DNA of 64,000 nt from Nageia nagi. Its lineage: Eukaryota > Pinophyta. Under the pieces are notes generated by a model. It was not told the DNA's origin, searched no databases, and worked only from the letters and a program-made list of their open reading frames with translations. Numbering within the stretch: position 1 is the stretch's first letter; the number at the start of each line of letters is the position of its first letter. This document shows, one piece after another, positions 13,801 through 23,789 of the stretch. The stretch covers positions 18,538,001 through 18,602,000 of the forward strand of contig JBITNC010000001.1 in NCBI GenBank assembly GCA_050084985.1. Reading direction: 5' to 3'. A program made the translations under genes and the position numbers.

Positions 13801-16800
13801 GTCATGATGAAAGCATGTGACCCAGTTCTAGCTTTTGAATTGTCCTATCTATTGAGCTCTTGTTTCAAAACTTAATTGGTAAATCATGGCAAAAACTGAA
13901 AAAACTATTGGAAGAGAAAAATGTTGTTAATGTAAACACGTATATGATAAATATTTGTTGTGAAACCATAATGAAAAACTAAAGTGTGTGTCTTGAGGCC
14001 TAAATCTTTTAGTTGATAGCATATATGTATCCAGTTCTAGAGAAATATTGGATGTCAACATTATCTCTTCACAAAATTATTTCAAGTGTGCATCTAAAAG
14101 AAGAAAGGAAAAAACAAAGCAGACTTTAAGAACAGTTACTGCATGTGGCTCTCGCTGCCCAGCAATTCCTGTTTTTTATGCCTGTAACCAGTCATTTCTT
14201 TCCAAATCGGATCCAAACACTCGTCTCTTCCCTTTGTGCTTATAGTGGTTGTTGCTCAGCACTTTCGCACATGTACAACATGATGTAAGAGTTATAAGCA
14301 TCTTTTATTTTGATATTGTGAGAATCCTATTTCAGCAGTTGCATGCATCTTTAGAGGTCATTGGCTTCGGCTTTACATAGAAAGAACCGAGAATAAGCAC
14401 TGCAATTATGTAAACATCAGTGTATTGCAAGCCAGAACACCTCATTAATTGCAGTAGTCTCAGCAACAGTCAAAAACTATTTAGTGTATAACTTAAATTA
14501 AATGCAGGTGCTCCCTTCATCTGCTGACATTCAGCATTTTACAAAGCCCAGATTCTCTTTGTTGTAATAACCCACCCCTAATCTGTTTTTGTTTTTTCTT
14601 CTATTTTGTGTTTCTGGTTTTTATGTTTTTTTTCTTGTGTTTTGAGAAGGGCTTCAAAATTTGCACTTTTCCCAGCAAAACCAGCAAACCATATATTAAA
14701 ATATACCAAACAACCTCTAGTACTGTAGTGCAACATTGTAGCAAACTTCCAAAAATCCTTCTTACTACAACCAATCTCTTAACAAAACTCTAAAACTCAC
14801 CATCAACTTCTTTGTTTAAGCACAAAATGCACTCTCTGTATGAGGATGCCAATAGATTATCCAGGGATGATCTTTCACACCCGAAGACAATATTCTCTGT
14901 GGAGGATTTCGTCCCCACAAAGCTTGAAACCCTTGCAAACAGTATGTTGCAAGTTTCTCTCCAAACCCTTGTTCTCACACATAACACATGATATCCAAAA
15001 TGAGCCCCCAAAGAGTCTTTTATCCTCTTTTTTTCCAAATCCATACCACACTTCATTTAAAGATATTAAATATTATTTTCCTCTTTAATTTCCCAAGTGG
15101 GTGTCCCCTTTAAATGTTTTCTCCATAAAGTCACTTTATCATAAAGTATAATTATTTCATCACTTAAGGGGCCATTACACTTTATCCTTTAATTTTAACA
15201 TTATAACTTAAATATTTAATTTAACTTAGAAAATAATGTTAAATATCATATATTTTGCCAAAAGGATAATTTTCATCAACTGATTGAAAGAACGGACATC
15301 CCAAATCAAGATCAGCATCACACCTTGTCCAACTAATAAAGTCAATGCCTAGACGTACTTACTAAAAATAGTAATTATATCTCGTATCCAAAACGACCTC
15401 CGAAACTGGCAAAAGATAACTTGTAACCCAAGGGAAGTCTGAATCAATTACCAATGAACTCCCTAGCCATATTATTAGCCTACGAGAGTCCATGAGTAGG
15501 CTAATCTCCATGTCCTCGATATCTGCTTAGGAAGGGGACATTACAGTCCTCCCTCCCAAAATTGCTTGTCCTCAAGCAATTGCAACTCTGGATGTTGTAG
15601 GATTTGCTCTTTCTCCCAAGTAGCATCCTCAACTGGCAAGTTTTTCCATTTGACCAAATACTCTCTGATCACTCTTCTCCTAAGAGTGCGTTCCTTGGTT
15701 TCAATGATGGCCTCTAGAACCAAGACAAGTTTTCCCTCTTCATCGAGTGGTGGCAACTCAGAAGAAGGAACCACATTTCCACCCAATGCCTTCTTAAGGT
15801 GTGAGACATGGAAAACATTATGTACCCTGTTGTCAACCGGTAACTCCAGCTCATATGCCACTTCTCCAACCCTCTTGGAGATTCTGAATGGTCCATAGAA
15901 ATGTGGCTTAAGCTTCTCCTTTCCACTCTTCTTGAGAGTGGACCGTCTGTATGGCTATAATCTCAAATAAACCACATCACCGACATCAAAACTATGCTCT
16001 ACATGATGTTTAACAGCATATGTTTTTTGCTAATTTTGTGCCTGTTGTAAATTATCCTTCAAATATTTCATGATGTCCTGGTTGTCTTGCAATAATTCTC
16101 TAGCCCTCGGCAATCTACTATCCCCAAGAAGCAAATCTATGAAGCTAGGCACTTCATACCCATACAAAGCCATGAATGGTGACATCCCAATAGACATGTG
16201 ATAAGTGGTATTATAACAATACTCACCAAGGTGCAGCCATTTAATTAGAGCCTTCTACTACCCTGAAATGTAATTTTTGAGATACCCTTCCACCCATTTA
16301 TTGACTATCTCTGTTTGCCCATCTGTCTGTGGATGGTAGCTAGTGCTAGGGGTGAGCTCGGTTCCGATCAATTTGACAATCTCTTGCCAAAATAAGCTCA
16401 TGAACCTGTTGTCCCTGTCATTGACAATTGTCTTAGGCATCCCATGCAATCTAAACACCTCCCTAAAGAATAGATCTGCCACCTGTGTTGCTATATATGT
16501 CGCTGAAATAGCAAAAAAGTGAGCAAATTTGGTGAGCCGGTCAACCACAACATAGATGCAATCTTTGCCTTGCACCTTAGGCAATCCAGTGATGAAATCC
16601 ATGGAGATTCCTTCCCATTTCTAATTAGGAATCAGTAGGGGTTGCAGTAGACCAGCTGAGTAAGAATGGTCATCTTTATTCTGCTGACAAATGATAAACT
16701 CCCGAACATACTGAAGAACCTCATTCTTAAGCCCTTTCCAAGAAAACCTTTCTCTAACCCCCCTGTACGTCTTAAAGAAGCCTGTATGACCAGCCATGGG

Positions 16801-19800
16801 ATCATCATGAAAACATTTTAGAACTATCAATTTGAAATGTGAGTTTGAAATTAGAAGTATTTTGTCCTTCTACATGATCAGCCCATTCACCGCAGTATAT
16901 CTATCATCATGCAAATTTCCTTCAATCACACTAGTGGCCCAATCATCCTTAGCATATTCAGCCATAATTTCCTCCTTCCAATTTGCTGCTATCTCAGTCA
17001 AAGAACATAAATATGGTCTCCTGGACAATGCACCAGCAACTATGTTCTTTTTTCCTTTGACATAAACAATGTCAAAATCATAAGCCTGAAATTTACTCAG
17101 CCACTTTTGTTGTCTCTCATTAAGATCCTTCTGATTCAGAAAATATTTGAGACTGTTGTGGTCAGTTTTGACTATGAATTTACCTCCCACCAAATAGGGT
17201 TTGAACGTGGCCAATGCATGCATAATGGCCAACATTTCCTTGTCATAAATAGAATAACTCCATTTAGTCCCCCTTAGTTTCCTACTTTCAAAAACAATGG
17301 GGTGTTTATGCTGCATCAATACTGCTCCTATCCCCTCACCTGAAGCATCACACTCCCAAATCAAATGGATTGGAGAAATCAGGTGTAGCAAGTACAGGGC
17401 ATGAACACATTACTTGCTTGAAGTGTTCGAAACACTTCTGAGCTGATTCTGACCAAACAAATGCCCCCTTTTTGGTTAAATCTGTAAGTGGGGCTACCAA
17501 CTAGGAAAAACCCTTAACAAATCTCTTGTAGAAACCACACAATCCAAAAAATCGCCTAAGCTGAGTGAGATTTGTTGGTGTCGGCTAATCCATAATTGCC
17601 CTGATCTTTTCAAAATCAACACGAACACCCTCTAAGCTTATTATATGTCCAAGGTACAGCAACTCAGTAAGTCTGAAATCACATTTGGACTCCTTAACAT
17701 AGAATGATTCCTGCTCAAGAATACTCAACACCTCCTCTAGGTGTCTCAAATGCTCCTCCCAAGATCTGTTGTAAAAAAGGATATCGTCAAAGAATATTAG
17801 AACTGATTTCCAAAGTTGTCTGCTGAACACCTTGTTCATGCATGACTGGAAAGTAGTTGGTGCATTGGTTAAGCCAAATGGCATATATAAGAACTCGAAA
17901 TGCCCAAAGTGGCATCTGAAAGCTATCTTCTCCACATCTTAGTCTCTAACTCTGATTTGATGGTAGCTGGATCTCAAATCGATTTTGGAAAAAGAGTATG
18001 CTCCATGCAACTCATCAATGAGCTCATCAATGCGTGGAATGGGATATCTATTTTTTATTGTCTTTTTATTTAGTGCTCTGTAATCTATGCACATTTGCAT
18101 AGTCCCATCCTTCTTTTTTACCAACACAACCGAAGAGGCAAAGGGGCTCTTGCTTGACCTGATGTGCCCCATAACCATTAGCTCCTTAATTGCCTTCTCT
18201 ATCTCATCCTTATGTCATTTAGGATGCCTATATGGTGTGGTAATAACTGGCTTAGCCCCCTACTCTAGCTCTATAACATGCTCCATGCCACGAACTGGAG
18301 GTCTCCCAGGAGGAATGTCACTGAAAACCTTAAAATGTTTAGATAGTAACCTTTGCACATCAGGATGATACTCTCTCTTCTGCTGCTTTGTACTGGTAGG
18401 CATAAGGATGCACTCTGCTATCCACTCCACTTGGTCATGTCTAATCAGCCTCTCCATTCTCCTTATAGAGACCATTCGTGCTCTTCCCTCAGACATGCCT
18501 CTCAATACTACCCGTTTGCCTACTGATTCAAACTTCATCTCCATTGTACATAAGTTCATGGTGAATTCATCAAGTGTACGCATCCAATGCATGCCAAGTA
18601 CTATATATGTATCTCCTATGCCAACCACATAGAAGTCATCCTTCAACTCATACTCTCCAACTGTATGCTCAACTTAGGAATCTTCCGAGTACATGACAGT
18701 GTGAACCCATCAGCAACCATTACCTTAAAGCCTTCAAACTCTTTTGTTTTGATCCCTCTCTTGGCTACAAGTCCCTCATCTGTGAAGTTATGTGTAGCAC
18801 CTGTACCTATAAGGGTGATGATCCGTTGTCCACAAAGGACTCCTCTAACCTTAAAAGATCCAACTTTCTGAAAGCCAGAAAGTTGTGCAATAGTTCCTTC
18901 ACATTTATGGCTCTTTTTAGCCTCTCCACGTGAACTCTCTCCATCACTACTTTCTGAATCAGTGTGCTGATCTGAAATTTTTTATTCTGATTCATTGGCT
19001 GAAAAGTACTCTATTTGTTTTGCTTGGGCCTTAACTGCACATTTGTGAGACGGATCCCAAGGCTCTCTACAATGGAAGCAATGTTTCTTCCTTCTAAGTT
19101 CGTTAAGTTGATCGCTGTCCAACCTATTTGGGACATTCTTAGGCTGGTTCATGTCCCTTTGAAAAGATTTTTTATCTTTATCTTTCTGATGTCCAAACCC
19201 CTTAGACTGAAATTTGCTCTTAGGAGTAGAGAACTCCATATCTCTTGCCTTTGTAATTGCCTCCTGTAAAGTAGGTGGACTAAGAGCCTTAATCAAACCT
19301 CTCAATGGTTCTGAGAGCCCATCAATGAACAACACAATCAACCTTCTCTCAAAAATGTTAGTTACTAAAACTGAGAGTCTCTGAAAATCAGCCACATATG
19401 CCTCCACTATTCCCCACTGTTTCAGCTGAGCTAGCTTCTTAAAATGTAATTCTGGATCCTTTTTGTCAAACCTATCAATCAATCTCTCTGTAAACTCTGC
19501 ATAGGAGTCTATCTGGCTATGACCAAGTGTGACCATTCCATGATGCCACCACTCGTGAGCAATACCATCAAGGTGTAGAGCAGCATATTTAATGGCCTCA
19601 TCCTCTAGCATGGGATTAAGCTGAAAATAGGTGTCCATCTTCTGTACCCAAGCTCTAGCTGAAGTCTTGCCAGAACCATCAAAGTAAGGAATAGACAACT
19701 TCCCTACTCTCCTCTGCAACTCCTGATTATTTGGGTTAGGTTGTCTACCTCTTCTGTTATGTAGTTGCCGCATCCACATGTCCATATAATCTCGAAATGT

Positions 19801-22800
19801 CATATTTGCTCGGAATCCTGCACTAGCATTATCCCACTCTTGTAAAATTGAATCCTGCATCTCAGCAACTGTAGGTTCCACTTCAACCTGTGGAACTTTC
19901 CTAGGAGGAAAGGTAAGCATTAAAGGTCTTGTGCTTGTTGTTCTGTCCCTATTGTTCGCTGAAGCCTCACCATTTTCATTGTTTCTACGATTTCCATGTT
20001 GCCCATTGTTGTTATTATTGATGTTTGCCATCGTAGTAGCCATAAACTGATTGAGAGTGTGTTGCAACTCTCATTGTCCCCTGGCCAGATCATTAATAAT
20101 ATCTTGGGTACTTTGCTCCTGTGGTACCCTATCACCCATGTTTACCTCTTCTTCTGAATCTGAGTCTTGAATTCCTTTACCCCTTTTTCTTCTGTAAGTG
20201 ATGTATTCCCTGTCTTCAAGATTCATGAAATGTTTCAATCATCAAGAAACCCAACAGGCTGGCAAGCTTGAGGGCTCTGATACCACTGTAATAACCCACC
20301 CCTAATCTGTTTTTGTTTTTTTCTTCTATTTTATGTTTCTGGTTTTTATGTTTTTTTCTTGTGTTTTGAGAAGGGCTTCAAAACTCTTCAAAATTTGCAT
20401 TTCTCCCAACAAAACCAGCAAACCATATATCAAAATATACCAAACAACCTCTAGTACTGTAGCTCGACACTGTAGCAGACTTCCAAAAATCCTTCTTACT
20501 ACAACCAATCTCTTCACAAAACTCTAAAACTCACCATCAACTTCTCTGTTTAAGCACAAAATGAACTCTCTGTATGAGGATGCCAATAGATTATCCAGGA
20601 ATGATCTTTCACACCCAAAATTCTCTGTGGAGGATTTCGTCCCCACAAAGCTTGAAACCCTTGCAAACAGTATGTTGCAAGTTTCTCTCCAAATCTTTAT
20701 TCTCACACATAACACATGATATCCAAAATGAGTCCCCAAAGAGTCTTTTATCCTCTTTGTTTCCAAATCCACACCACACTTCATTTAAAGATATTAAATA
20801 TTATTTTCCTCTTTAATTTCCCAAGTGTGTGTCCCCTTTAAATGTTTTCTCCATAAAGTCACTTTATCATAAAGTCACTTTATCATAAAGTACAATTATT
20901 TCATCACTTAAGGGGCCATTACACTTTATCCTTTAATTTTAACATTATAAGTTAAATATTTAATTTAACTTAAAAAATAATGTTAAATATCATATATTTT
21001 GCAGCGAGAATAATTTTCATCAACTGATTGAAAGAACGGACATCCCAAATCAAGATCAGCATCACACCCTATCCAACTAATAAAGTCAGTGCCCAGACGT
21101 ACTTACTAAAAATAGTAATTATGTCTCGTATCCAAAACGACCTCCGAAACTGGCAAAAGATAACTTGTAACCCAAAGGTAGTCTGAATCAATCACCAATG
21201 AACTCCTTAACCATATTATTAGCCTATGGGAGTCCGTGAGTAGGCTAATCTCCATGTCCTCGATATCTGCTTAGGAAGGGGGGCATTACATATGTCTACA
21301 AAATGCTATCATTCATGTATGATGTCCTAACTTTTGTTCTCAAACAGGCAACCTTCAGTTCTATGAATAGACAGATCCCACACCTAAATGTATGCCCTTT
21401 GATTGCTACAAGTGCAAAAACAGAGACAACATCGACCAAAGTTGTGAGATTCTTCTGAAATGTTCCCACAGTGATAGTGTACTCTGATCGCATTCCTCAT
21501 TTCCATTATGATATTCCCTTGCAACATGCACCCAGTATCATCCATACTTCTGGCTTGTGTTACACAGGGGACTGCCATTGTCATCATTGGATAGTTCCTC
21601 CACCTCCGACTTAACACAAGGCCATAATCCACTGAACACTCTCAGTCATATTGATTCAAACTTCAGTAGCTGGTATCTTTCTTAGTTTTGATTAGCCTTT
21701 CCTTCAGGGCCAGCATTGTTCACCTGCAACAAGATTGGAATCTATTTTGTCTTTATATTTGTGTAAGTCGAGCTTGATGGATTAACAAAGTCTTGATTCG
21801 TGACAAGTTTGGTCAAATAATTGAAACAGATAGTGGTATAAATATGAAGTAATCAATAAGAGCTAAAGTAAGTTCCAGAATTGATCTCACATTCTCGTAC
21901 GAATATATCAAATGATCTCATACTTTGCTGGCTTTTACAAATTGAACTAGTCGATCCAAGAGTCTCATTGGCCTATAGGTGCGCTGGCATTTCTGTGACC
22001 TAAAAAAATGACCTTTAACCTTTTTTTGTACTCTTAAAGGAAACCCATGCATATACAGAAAAAATCTTTAAGAGTATGGTTTAGTGATTCTTAGGAATCA
22101 CATTATCGTGGGGAATGATTTAAACAAGTGTGGTGTTGATGGGAAGCATCCACACTTACACTTGGTCACAGACAGATAGACGAGTCTCTATATAATAATC
22201 CAGGGTGCTCAATTCTGATACAGCTATTGAGTCCGAATTCTCTAATGGCAGTAAAAACTTGTCATTCCACTCTGACCAAACCAGCAACTTGTCTGCTAGT
22301 AGTGAGGCTTGCACTAGCCCTGTTATGTAAATATACTGCCTAAGTATCACACAGAATCTCTCTCTCTCTCTCTGAAATATAGAAACACACACTCAGAAAA
22401 TGTTTTATCCACTGTCATAATATACAACAAATTTCATATAAAATGAAGATTAAAAATACTAATAATAAAAATGTATTAAATGTTTAACGCAATATGATAA
22501 CAATATTACTATAAAAAAATACAATTAATCATTTTCATATGTCTAGGGAGAAATTATACGAGAACTTTTAAGGCTGAAGAGACTTACTGGGTAACGAGAG
22601 AGGGGGCTACCCAGAAGGTAATGGAGCCTCTTCATTTTGTTTAGATCAAAGCCATGTATTGAATCAGTGCCTGCAGCTGTGGGTACACCTTCTTTCTCAT
22701 AATTTTTGAGGGATTCCAGAAAACCCAAAAACTCCTCTAATCTGGGATCTTCCATGCCAAATCCCCTCGATGCAGACAACTGTCTTAGAATAACATTATA

Positions 22801-22926
22801 GTTGCTAAAATTCTTTGCAAAATTGGTGAGTCGAAGCAACTTAACATAGGAGCCTATGTTGTTGCAGGAACTTGAAGTAATAGTAAAATGTGTGAACTTA
22901 AAAGGAAAACTGCGGAGAAGATACAT
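4772..22926 (-). CDS. DHFS: Dihydrofolate synthetase / folylpolyglutamate synthetase family, exons 1-7 (3' end missing)
   Basis: Minus-strand gene joined from 22588-22926, 13591-13688, 8106-8256, 7096-7158, 5552-5713, 5111-5305 and 4772-4871. All six introns have GT-AG ends and the frame is kept through every junction, giving about 369 residues. The enzyme family joins glutamate to dihydropteroate or folate using ATP. The [10 protein letters not shown] signature and the organelle-type N terminus favour the plant dihydrofolate synthetase (mitochondrial folate synthesis) over folylpolyglutamate synthetase. Visible motifs in order: basic, Ser/Leu-rich leader (~1-55), [13 protein letters not shown] (P-loop), [75 protein letters not shown] and [14 protein letters not shown]. 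The C-terminal Mur-ligase domain is not in the window. The first in-frame ATG after an upstream TAG is at 22926. The gene looks intact as far as seen. Confidence 0.85.
5111..5305 (-). CDS. DHFS: DHFS-like exon 6
   Basis: Encodes [20 protein letters not shown], then a less conserved Ser/Pro-rich loop and [15 protein letters not shown]. The acceptor ends CTTCTAG and the donor is GTATGG. At 65 codons with both ends in phase 0, it fits cleanly between exons 5 and 7. Confidence 0.85.
5552..5713 (-). CDS. DHFS: DHFS-like exon 5 ([10 protein letters not shown] signature)
   Basis: Encodes [20 protein letters not shown], then [16 protein letters not shown] and [27 protein letters not shown] and the T-IG-EHM-LG segment are family signatures, and the Lys in AKSGI(I)K corresponds to the Mur-ligase lysine region. 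The acceptor ends TTTAACAG. The donor GTTCTG, used after CGC CCA, is confirmed by the next exon restoring RPVVLGGPF. Confidence 0.9.
5723..5852. repeat. 67-bp tandem duplication in intron 4 next to the exon 5 acceptor
   Basis: Two near-identical copies, 5723-5784 and 5790-5852, share AAAAA(A)TGCATGTTAGTG through ATTTACCATGAAAT. The first copy starts about ten bases upstream (in gene direction) of the exon 5 acceptor at 5714. Confidence 0.85.
7096..7158 (-). CDS. DHFS: DHFS-like exon 4 (21 residues)
   Basis: A 63-base exon with no split codons. It encodes [20 protein letters not shown] followed by E. The hydrophobic D-I-A-V-V-E strand precedes the GLGG signature of exon 5 in this family. The acceptor ends GACGTAG and the donor is GTAAAA. 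It is too short to show as an open frame of its own. Confidence 0.87.
8106..8256 (-). CDS. DHFS: DHFS-like exon 3 (TSPH segment)
   Basis: The exon begins with the third base of the Ser codon and reads [17 protein letters not shown], then a helical stretch [17 protein letters not shown] ending LSLTHFE. The donor is GTATGT and the acceptor ends CTGCAG. PHLQ-IRERI is a conserved folate-synthetase segment close to the ATP and pterin sites. Confidence 0.88.
9450..10870 (+). pseudogene. Decayed Ty1/copia gag-pol fragment in intron 2 of the folate gene
   Basis: Plus-strand frames, antisense to the host gene, show copia features in order. A UBN2-like gag piece ([20 protein letters not shown], then IVLNNLL) lies at 9559-9720. 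A degenerate zinc knuckle follows near 9857-9897, in which the second Cys is Tyr ([13 protein letters not shown]). A GAG-pre-integrase piece ([11 protein letters not shown], then after a frameshift [12 protein letters not shown]) lies at 10400-10465. A trace of the integrase LRSDNGEEF motif, with Asp changed to Gly, is near 10750. There are many stops and frameshifts. I did not find its LTRs. Confidence 0.7.
10871..13590. other. Rest of intron 2, no gene seen
   Basis: Within intron 2 (8257-13590) this part has no coding signal I can name. There is a perfect 20-base tandem duplication at about 11699-11738 (TTGGTCAAAATAGAGGAAAA twice). It may contain further worn-out retroelement sequence. Confidence 0.45.
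13591..13688 (-). CDS. DHFS: DHFS-like exon 2 (P-loop)
   Basis: Ninety-eight bases encode [19 protein letters not shown] and then [13 protein letters not shown]. The GTKGKGST loop is the ATP-binding P-loop of the folylpolyglutamate/dihydrofolate synthetase family. The acceptor is TTTGTTAG at the high end and the donor GTGTGTAC at the low end. The last two bases (AG) combine with the first base of exon 3 to complete the Ser of TSPH. Confidence 0.88.
14563..15545 (-). repeat. 3' LTR of the intronic chromovirus (983 bp)
   Basis: Direct repeat of 20287-21290. It differs from its partner by base changes and indels: an ATATT-containing 12-base insertion near 14885, and the lack of a 16-base internal duplication that the partner has near 20864-20893. 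The LTRs have therefore diverged since insertion. Short frames inside both LTRs are conserved only because the LTRs are copies of each other. Confidence 0.92.
15541..16830 (-). pseudogene. Chromovirus integrase and C-terminal chromodomain
   Basis: Reads in one frame with nonsense codons. The zinc-binding part has H-X-H-like [12 protein letters not shown] and CQQNKDDHS. The catalytic core has [30 protein letters not shown] and [10 protein letters not shown] with the conserved Glu. Then come [13 protein letters not shown] (GPY/F-type region) and a chromodomain-like end ([16 protein letters not shown]), which places it in the chromovirus group. Nonsense codons interrupt PN*KWEG (16621-16623) and ISG**K near 16257 and follow VVYLRL near 15957. 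Every one of these fits an expected Gln codon. Confidence 0.88.
15546..15557 (-). other. Polypurine tract of the chromovirus
   Basis: The minus strand reads GGGAGGGAGGAC directly before the TGTAAT start of the 3' LTR, the expected plus-strand primer position. Confidence 0.8.
16870..18646 (-). pseudogene. Chromovirus reverse transcriptase and RNase H
   Basis: The RT reads [66 protein letters not shown] and the active-site FFDDIL (the FxDD form common in gypsy elements). RNase H (16870-17391) reads [39 protein letters not shown] and an ALSRRP end. In-frame stops lie at 17939-17941 (RVRD*D) and 17585-17587 (IMD*P), with more between 17400 and 17500. The frame used by RT differs from that used by gag and by RNase H onward, so at least two frameshifts have accumulated. 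Confidence 0.9.
18647..18981 (-). pseudogene. Chromovirus aspartic protease region, active-site Asp lost
   Basis: The gag frame continues after the gag stop into a retropepsin-like segment, [19 protein letters not shown]. The family has D-(S/T)-G-A here and this copy reads G-T-G-A (GGT for GAT) at about 18812-18820. A one-base deletion near 18655 shifts the frame before [17 protein letters not shown], which continues in the RT frame. Confidence 0.8.
18982..20139 (-). pseudogene. Chromovirus gag
   Basis: ATG at 20139 opens [24 protein letters not shown] at 20071-20073 interrupts the frame, after which it stays open to 18982 for over 360 codons. The body is a Retrotrans_gag domain ([20 protein letters not shown] through the LIDGLSEPL-like [16 protein letters not shown]). 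It ends with a zinc knuckle-like [18 protein letters not shown] at 18982-18984 separates it from the protease. Confidence 0.88.
20268..20285 (-). other. Chromovirus primer-binding site
   Basis: The minus strand reads GTGGTATCAGAGCCCTC right after the end of the 5' LTR (plus-strand start 20287), with a one-base spacer. TGGTATCAGAGC is the usual site complementary to the 3' end of plant initiator Met-tRNA. Confidence 0.85.
20287..21290 (-). repeat. 5' LTR of the intronic chromovirus (1004 bp)
   Basis: Direct repeat of 14563-15545. It carries a local duplication (TCACTTTATCATAAAG twice, near 20864-20893) and a short extra CTCTTCAAAA near 20383 that are absent from the other LTR. Confidence 0.92.
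21296..22587. other. Intron 1 between exon 1 and the chromovirus, with a (TC)8 run
   Basis: No coding signal is recognisable. A TC microsatellite lies at 22357-22373. Short minus-strand frames around 21300-21630 have no family resemblance that I can see. Confidence 0.45.
22588..22926 (-). CDS. DHFS: DHFS-like exon 1 (targeting peptide and N-terminal helix)
   Basis: Starts at ATG 22926 ([11 protein letters not shown]). The reading frame is open for 14 further codons upstream to a TTG, but no ATG precedes this one before an in-frame TAG. The first ~50 residues are rich in Ser, Asn, Leu and basic residues with almost no acidic ones, as in mitochondrial presequences. The mature part then begins near [17 protein letters not shown], the family's N-terminal helix. 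It ends SPLSRYP with donor GTAAGT at 22587-22582. Confidence 0.8.
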
Positions 22927-23789
22927 TGGAGGAGTCTTGACAGGGGAGAGGACTGGGTTGTTATCCAAGGAACACTTTTTTAAGTTATATTTCTATGTGT
23001 GAATTACAATCTTCATGGTCAATTACATTTGTATTAGTTGTTGAGCTTTCAGTCACATATTTAATTAACATATTAAATTTGATAATGATGATTCGAAACA
23101 TTAGTTATAAGTAAATAATTAGGTAAAGAAAAAATTATAAAAAATTTAGAATCATTCGACTTTATTAAATTGGGTTTTAAAAAGCATAAAATTAAGATGC
23201 ACTACTAGTAGATCCTCTCCCTTATCAATAATATATTTAAAATAATTATTTATAATTTACTTATTAACACAAAAAATTATAGAAATTGATAATTTAATGC
23301 ATAATAATTAATAATTTAATACACAATTACTAGATCAAACATGTTTTATGAATGGACAAATATATGATAATAACCCTCACAACCATCGAAATGCTCTCAA
23401 GTACTGGGTCCTCTCCCCTAAGAGTCGGGAATCCCAAATGAAGTCTCAGCATCAACGGTTCTTATTAAAGGTTTGTACAGTTCGATCTTCATTTTTTTTA
23501 AATTCCATGTGTTCTTTGTAAAATATTATGGTTCTTATTTTTATGATGAAATATTTTAAATTGAGTAGAGATTTATTTGATTAAAATGTAATGAAACTTA
23601 AAAATATGGTGATCGAGAGCGGGAGAGGGTCATGAGCTTAGGTGTAGGATGAAAAGTGACATAAGGTGCAAAGGATGAAGTATAAGCTCAAGCTGGTAGA
23701 GGGGATCTTGGAATCTTGAAAGGGAGGAATTTGAGGGTAGCACAATGCCTAATCGATTCTAGGTAAGGTCTTACGTGGAGGTGGTGCAA
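22927..23789. other. 5' flank of the folate gene; promoter region not resolved
   Basis: An AT-rich stretch between the folate gene start and a LINE relic. The gene's promoter must lie here, but I see no convincing TATA box at a fixed distance and do not place one. The sequence from 23600 on is probably the LINE leader. Confidence 0.4.

Larger units (their letters stand above)
14563..21290 (-). mobile_element. Full-length Ty3/gypsy chromovirus-type LTR retrotransposon inside intron 1
   Basis: A 6.7-kb element on the minus strand with LTRs at 14563-15545 and 20287-21290. Both start TGTAATAACC and end ATTACA on the plus strand. The flanking 5-mers are TTTGT (14558-14562) and TATGT (21291-21295), a target-site duplication with one mismatch. 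Gene order from the right is 5' LTR, primer-binding site, gag, protease, RT/RNase H, integrase, chromodomain, polypurine tract and 3' LTR. Several nonsense codons and at least two frameshifts make it inactive. It lies in intron 1 of the folate gene, transcribed in the same direction as the gene. Confidence 0.93.

Noticed and set aside
20268-20285. Met-tRNA-like sequence as a tRNA gene (also at 49473 and 62756)
   Set aside because: Only the 3' terminal complement is present, directly beside an LTR; these are primer-binding sites.
22927-22968. Fourteen-codon N-terminal extension of the folate gene (MDNNPVLSPVKTPP...)
   Set aside because: Its first codon is TTG, not ATG. In a plant nuclear gene the first in-frame ATG (22926) is the better start, although a longer transcript with an upstream exon cannot be excluded.
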